Below are positions 59,466 through 64,000 of a stretch of DNA of 64,000 nucleotides, piece by piece. Under the pieces are notes generated by a model. It searched no databases and had not been told where the DNA came from. It saw nothing but the letters and a program-made list of their open reading frames with translations. Location: contig NC_051140.1 of the NCBI RefSeq assembly GCF_014839805.1, positions 14,343,826-14,407,825 on the forward strand, read 5' to 3'. Numbering within the stretch: the stretch's first letter is position 1; each line of letters starts with the position of its first letter. A program made the translations under genes and the position numbers. Source of the DNA: Manduca sexta. Its lineage: Eukaryota > Arthropoda > Insecta > Lepidoptera > Sphingidae.

Positions 59466-62400
59466 CTGCAACAATCATTATAATTACGTTAAAGCGACAT
59501 GTCCACTATATTCTAGCACGACTTGCCACGAATGTATCAATTGGGATGTGTGAACACACTGCATTGCACGAACCAAATGCGTTCGAATGACCGCTCTCGA
59601 GTACGGTAACTTTAAACTCTCACACTCACGTCAGGTAACGTGAATGTCAGGGTGAGCCGGCTGCAATTGCAATTCGATAGTCGACTCGTCCACTCTACAT
59701 TTAAGAATGGATCACGACGAGCACTAGTACGAAAACGAAACAAATTACATTATGATAATAATTAGCCTAATTAACATTTCATTTTAAACCAAAGTCGTCA
59801 TTAGGGGCCATAAATGACCCAATACGCAATTCTATGATCTAGGAGATTCTTTATTTTTGTGACAATGTGATTGTTATTAATTGAAAATTAATTGTTACCG
59901 TCAATTCGTGTCACGACATACCTGCCTACGTATTTACGTTTGGCAATTATAAATATCAATTAAAAATATAAGATAACATGACCCCGTGTTAGTTACACAT
60001 TTTACAATACTATTGATGAATGGCGAGTTCACGATCGCCGTTTTAGGTGCGGACATATTAACAATTTTGCAATAGTTTATAGCGCGCGTCGGCGAATCTC
60101 CACCCTGTTCCACGTATCCTTCATATATACGAGAAAACTTTACACGGCCTTTTTAATGTTGTGAAATGGTTGTCTCGGTTAATTTCCCAACACGCTTTGT
60201 GAAATTACCGCGGGTTAGCCAATTATCTGACGTTATTGAATGCGTCTATGTAAATTCGTTGGAATATTCTCATAAATTGGTTTAGGTTGACGTGTGTGCG
60301 AATATATGTGTGTGTGGCAGCATTCTCCAAATCGGCAAACATTTCGTCAAATTGATACCTTTCATCAGCGACCAGTTAATTACGTGCCAATACCAAAAAT
60401 CAAGGCGATCCAGTTGGATTGCAAGCCACCAACGATACTTCCCTGTGTACGCTCCGCGACGCAACGAAAGTCGTCACTTCTAGTTTACATGTGTTCGTAA
60501 AGATATAAATAGAATTAAAACTTGGAATAATTATGTATACCTGTCATATACAATTCGCAAGTAACATAAAAATTAGGAAAAATATACGGATTATTTAATC
60601 TGTATTTTTTTTATGAAATACGTATCTTTGTGTAGATTTTTGATAAACATTAAATTAAAGGCAAGGCAATCAAAATAATTTCAATCTAAATATTGGGAAA
60701 AATCCATTTTTTATAAGGATTATCATCATCATTTATAAGGATATGCGATCGAAAAAGATCCGTTTCTAACAAAGGTCATCATCTAAATTATTGATGTTTT
60801 TTTGTGGTGCAACATATTAGAATGTTTTGTTAGCACTATTATTATTACATTTTGTAATAACTATAAATAATAAAGCTGAAGAGTTTGTTTGTTTAGTCGC
60901 GCTAATGTCAGAAACTACTAAACTGATATAGATTTTTTTAAATAATAGGCAACTACATTGCTATTGGATACTGTAAGATCCTTTTTAGCCCGAGAAAATA
61001 TTTATTCCAAAAAATATTTTATGCGCGGGCTGAGCTGCACACTACAGCTAGTTTAGTGATATATTGCAATGTAGTCAGGGGATTTCATTTATATTTTTCA
61101 TTAAAAGATTATATGAAGATTTTTAAAAATTAAACAGGCCTCCAATGGTTCCGTTACCTTATTACAAAACACATGTTGAAATATTAAGTCGAATATTACT
61201 GAATGTAGTCTACGTTCCAAAATCTGCCAAGTCCACGTTATTAAATTCGTCCTATTATTTTATATAGTTTCTAGCTACATCGTGGATAAGCTTTGGCGAC
61301 TCGACAACAATAAACAACAAAATTCCGACTCAGGAAGTTACACGCAAGACATACAATTAACTTTATACCTACATTCCTTTCGCGGCGCTCACATAAACGT
61401 AAATTGCGGAATGTAGACCACAATAATGTCGTCGGCCGACCTCCACATTAGTAAAAAGTATCGAAATAAATATTAACGCATATTTTCTAAACCTGATGCA
61501 ATTCATGTACAAAGAATAGATTATAGATTTATCTTAAAATCCGTTCACACAATCCAATCCAAGGCTAATTGCTAGTACGTGAGATTTTATACAATATGCC
61601 ATTAATTCGCGTATGCTTCTACTACGATAAACAATAGTCATTTTCCATTTTAAAAAGGGAACCAATGTTCGTATGCCGTGACCAATATAGCGGAAACGAT
61701 CTGTCAATATTTTGCTTTCAAAAAACTATTATAATATTTGCTATATTTTTTTTTTGTATAGGCAAAGTAAAGTGATTCCACTGGATGCAGGTAAGGCACT
61801 GGGTATGATGAGTGGTTTGGGGTCTAATAGAGTGTCGACTAACAAGAAATGATTACCCTTCGACAGTCAACACTATTCCAGTCACATCATTCGGGCCTGT
61901 TGTCATTCGGGCATTATATAGTTGATGGTTTTATAACAGTACAGTATATTGCGATACTAATTTATTAAGCTACCGACAGTTTCAGAATACTTTATTAAAT
62001 GAACACGAACAATTAGTTTAATAAAGTAAATACTGGTTTCAGATCTGGACATTTTGGATTGAAAACCTTTCGTATTCTCAACACCTAACAAACAAGATAA
62101 AAACATAAGTGAAGTTTGTGATTGATTGATATTTTTATTATCTATAATCATATTATAATTATACATATTGCGCGGGTAATGTTATAACATTAATTAAAAT
62201 ATAAGGCCTATGGGATGTTTTTTTGTGTCTCGAACTTACTAACCAATTTTTTTGTGCGGGCATCAATCAAATTTTATGAGTAGAAATACTGGTACATTTA
62301 GGCGAGCGGTATCTTTTTATGTTTTGTATGCTTTTATTTTACACCAATGCGGGGACTCGGGTACTTTTAAAATTATTATAATTAGATCGAATCTCAAACA

Positions 62401-64000
62401 GGTCGTTTAGAAATCAAATCTATGAAAAATATTATATGGAAGATACCTAACAGCACGTTCATTTATAAATGGCACTTACATCTACGCATCAGAGTATAAA
62501 ATCAACCAGTTCACAATAACAAAAGTAAAAAATCAAATAACTGGTCACAGAAACCAGATAAATAGTAATATATAATTAGTTGTACGTATTTTATACGGGG
62601 TCGTTGTGACATTATGTTACTAAATGAAACCACATACTTATATTTTTGTAAACAACATTTTACAATACGTTACTTGGACCGTAGGTGTAAGTTTGAACAA
62701 AATAAATATAAATAATAAGTTATTTTAATTTAACATGCCTTAATACGACTATTACTACTATAAGAGAATTCGTTCCAGCGGCAACATAACGCTCTCAGTC
62801 AGAAATACACTCACACGCATGTCATATTCGCTGTAAATTACAAAGTGTAAAAAAGATCAGAAAAGTAAAATTAGGATTTCTGGTGAAAATAATCGTTAAT
62901 CATGGGTGATTTTTTGGTACAATGTTAGTTTAGTTAAAGACGAGTACGTAATTCGCATATATTAAAGCAACGTTACAGTGACCCTTCACGCGCATTGGTA
63001 AATTATAATAGATCTCATTTAAAAATATCAATTAGGAACCAACCCCAAAGGTCGAAATTATGATCCCAAAGCGAAGGTATTCTACTTATTTTGTTGTGAT
63101 AAATGATATACACAGTTAAAGGCGTACATTGAACTTGTGAACTAAAAAAAATAGACATAGATTAATAACACACAGCTGTGGCTATAGATTTTCAATCTAC
63201 TTAAAAATTCGGCGAATATCCTGTTATAAATATTCTCATCGCGGACGTAACTGTGTTTTGCATGATCATATAGCGTGATTATAGTAATATCAGCGCAGTT
63301 TTAGGTAGGAAAATTTCCGTAATCAAACAACAACGAGAAATATACAATTTGTCTGTTAACTGAATTTAAATAAGCTTTAAATACGTTAATGTGGAGATTT
63401 GCGTTTCGAAGTTCTTATCACATTATAATATTTACGATGCTTATATGTCTGACTAAATCTTTAGCAAGTCTAAAAACAACTACTATACTTTTATTACAAT
63501 ATATACTTATTATAATTTTTATCACAATAACACGCCTTTTAAAATGTATTAATAAATTTAAATTACTTTCATCAATTTTCTGAACGCCTGTCATGTCCTC
63601 ATGTACACTGTATACAACGATTCATGTAGTATAGAAGTGTCCAAAACCCTGCATTTAAATAAATAAATAACTGAAAAGGTTTCACCTGAGTTTCGCTGAG
63701 ATTTTCAATTGCAATGTAAACAACCACTTTGTTAGTGCCTACCAACATAACTAAACGGGTATTTTGAGAAGTCGCGTTGTCATCGAAAGAGGAATAGACG
63801 TCAATAACGCTATTTTAAATTAAAATGCAGTTGTTATCCAAGTGCGCAATACTTTGAACGCATTATGTAGGTATAAAGTCTATGGTATAACTAGTGTGTT
63901 ACTAAATAATTATAGTCCGGCCACTCAACTGCGCTTAATCTTTGTTGGCGACCATTATTTAATGAAGTCACACTTTAGATATTGTGTTGCAGTCTTTTAT
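59466..64000. other. Upstream flank of the elongase gene
   Basis: Expected to contain the elongase promoter and non-coding first exon. A donor-like GTGAGT on the minus strand at 59629-59624 could end such an exon. It also holds the dispersed repeat at 60868-61055 and a repeat-like patch near 61780-61910. Overlapping 60-codon frames at 60282-60500 on both strands are not convincing genes. Confidence 0.5.
60868..61055 (+). mobile_element. Diverged copy of the CTAG-ending dispersed repeat
   Basis: It starts AATAAAGCTGAAGAGTTTGT, includes CGCGCTAATGTCAGAAACTA, and ends GCGCGGGCTGAGCTGCACAC followed by CAGCTAG. Shorter and more diverged than the copies near 4.9 and 16.6 kb. Confidence 0.55.

Noticed and set aside
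60282..60500. Three overlapping frames of 60-68 codons on both strands
   Set aside because: No signal peptide, domain or codon bias separates one frame from the others; open in three frames by chance. A role as elongase 5' UTR cannot be shown.

Overview
This window is nuclear DNA of an insect, almost certainly a moth or butterfly (Lepidoptera). The sequence is AT-rich. It holds two multi-exon genes with GT-AG introns, tRNA-derived SINEs, other interspersed repeats that I recognise as lepidopteran, MITEs and (AT)n microsatellites. I see no bacterial, viral or organellar gene and no CRISPR array, operon or intact tRNA/rRNA. The species cannot be fixed by eye.

Layout. (1) 1-4325: gene-free, with one tRNA-derived SINE (about 812-1062) and an (AT)n tract. 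(2) 4326-24424: one segment present twice in direct orientation. Copy 1 is 4326-15517 and copy 2 is 16018-24424, with exactly 500 N between them. Copy 1 stops and copy 2 starts at the gap edges. That pattern fits two alleles scaffolded in series at least as well as a true tandem duplication. Copy 1 carries a 2.5-kb terminal-inverted-repeat transposon; copy 2 shows the empty site. (3) 24425-28650: gene-free with old repeat fragments. (4) 28736-38225 (+): a complete three-exon gene for a 690-residue secreted protein with one N-terminal chitin-binding type-2 domain (peritrophin-A/CBM14; CPAP1-type cuticular protein) and a very long low-complexity tail. (5) 38226-47781: spacer between the two convergent genes, with a frameshifted remnant of a cysteine-rich protein, two SINEs, LINE-like fragments and a MITE. 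(6) 47782-59460 (-): a complete eight-coding-exon gene for a 310-residue ELOVL very-long-chain fatty acid elongase; its last intron uses a GC donor. (7) 59461-64000: upstream flank of the elongase, with a possible non-coding first exon and repeat fragments.

The two genes are tail to tail and each has its own upstream region. Both can be tied to cuticle in a broad sense (chitin-binding matrix protein; long-chain lipid elongation), but nothing in the sequence shows co-regulation. I did not find a convincing undescribed biological system. The most useful observations are the probable haplotype duplication with a filled/empty transposon site, the GC-AG intron in the elongase, the duplicated 3' splice-site region in the cuticle gene, and the degenerate cysteine-rich protein copy.
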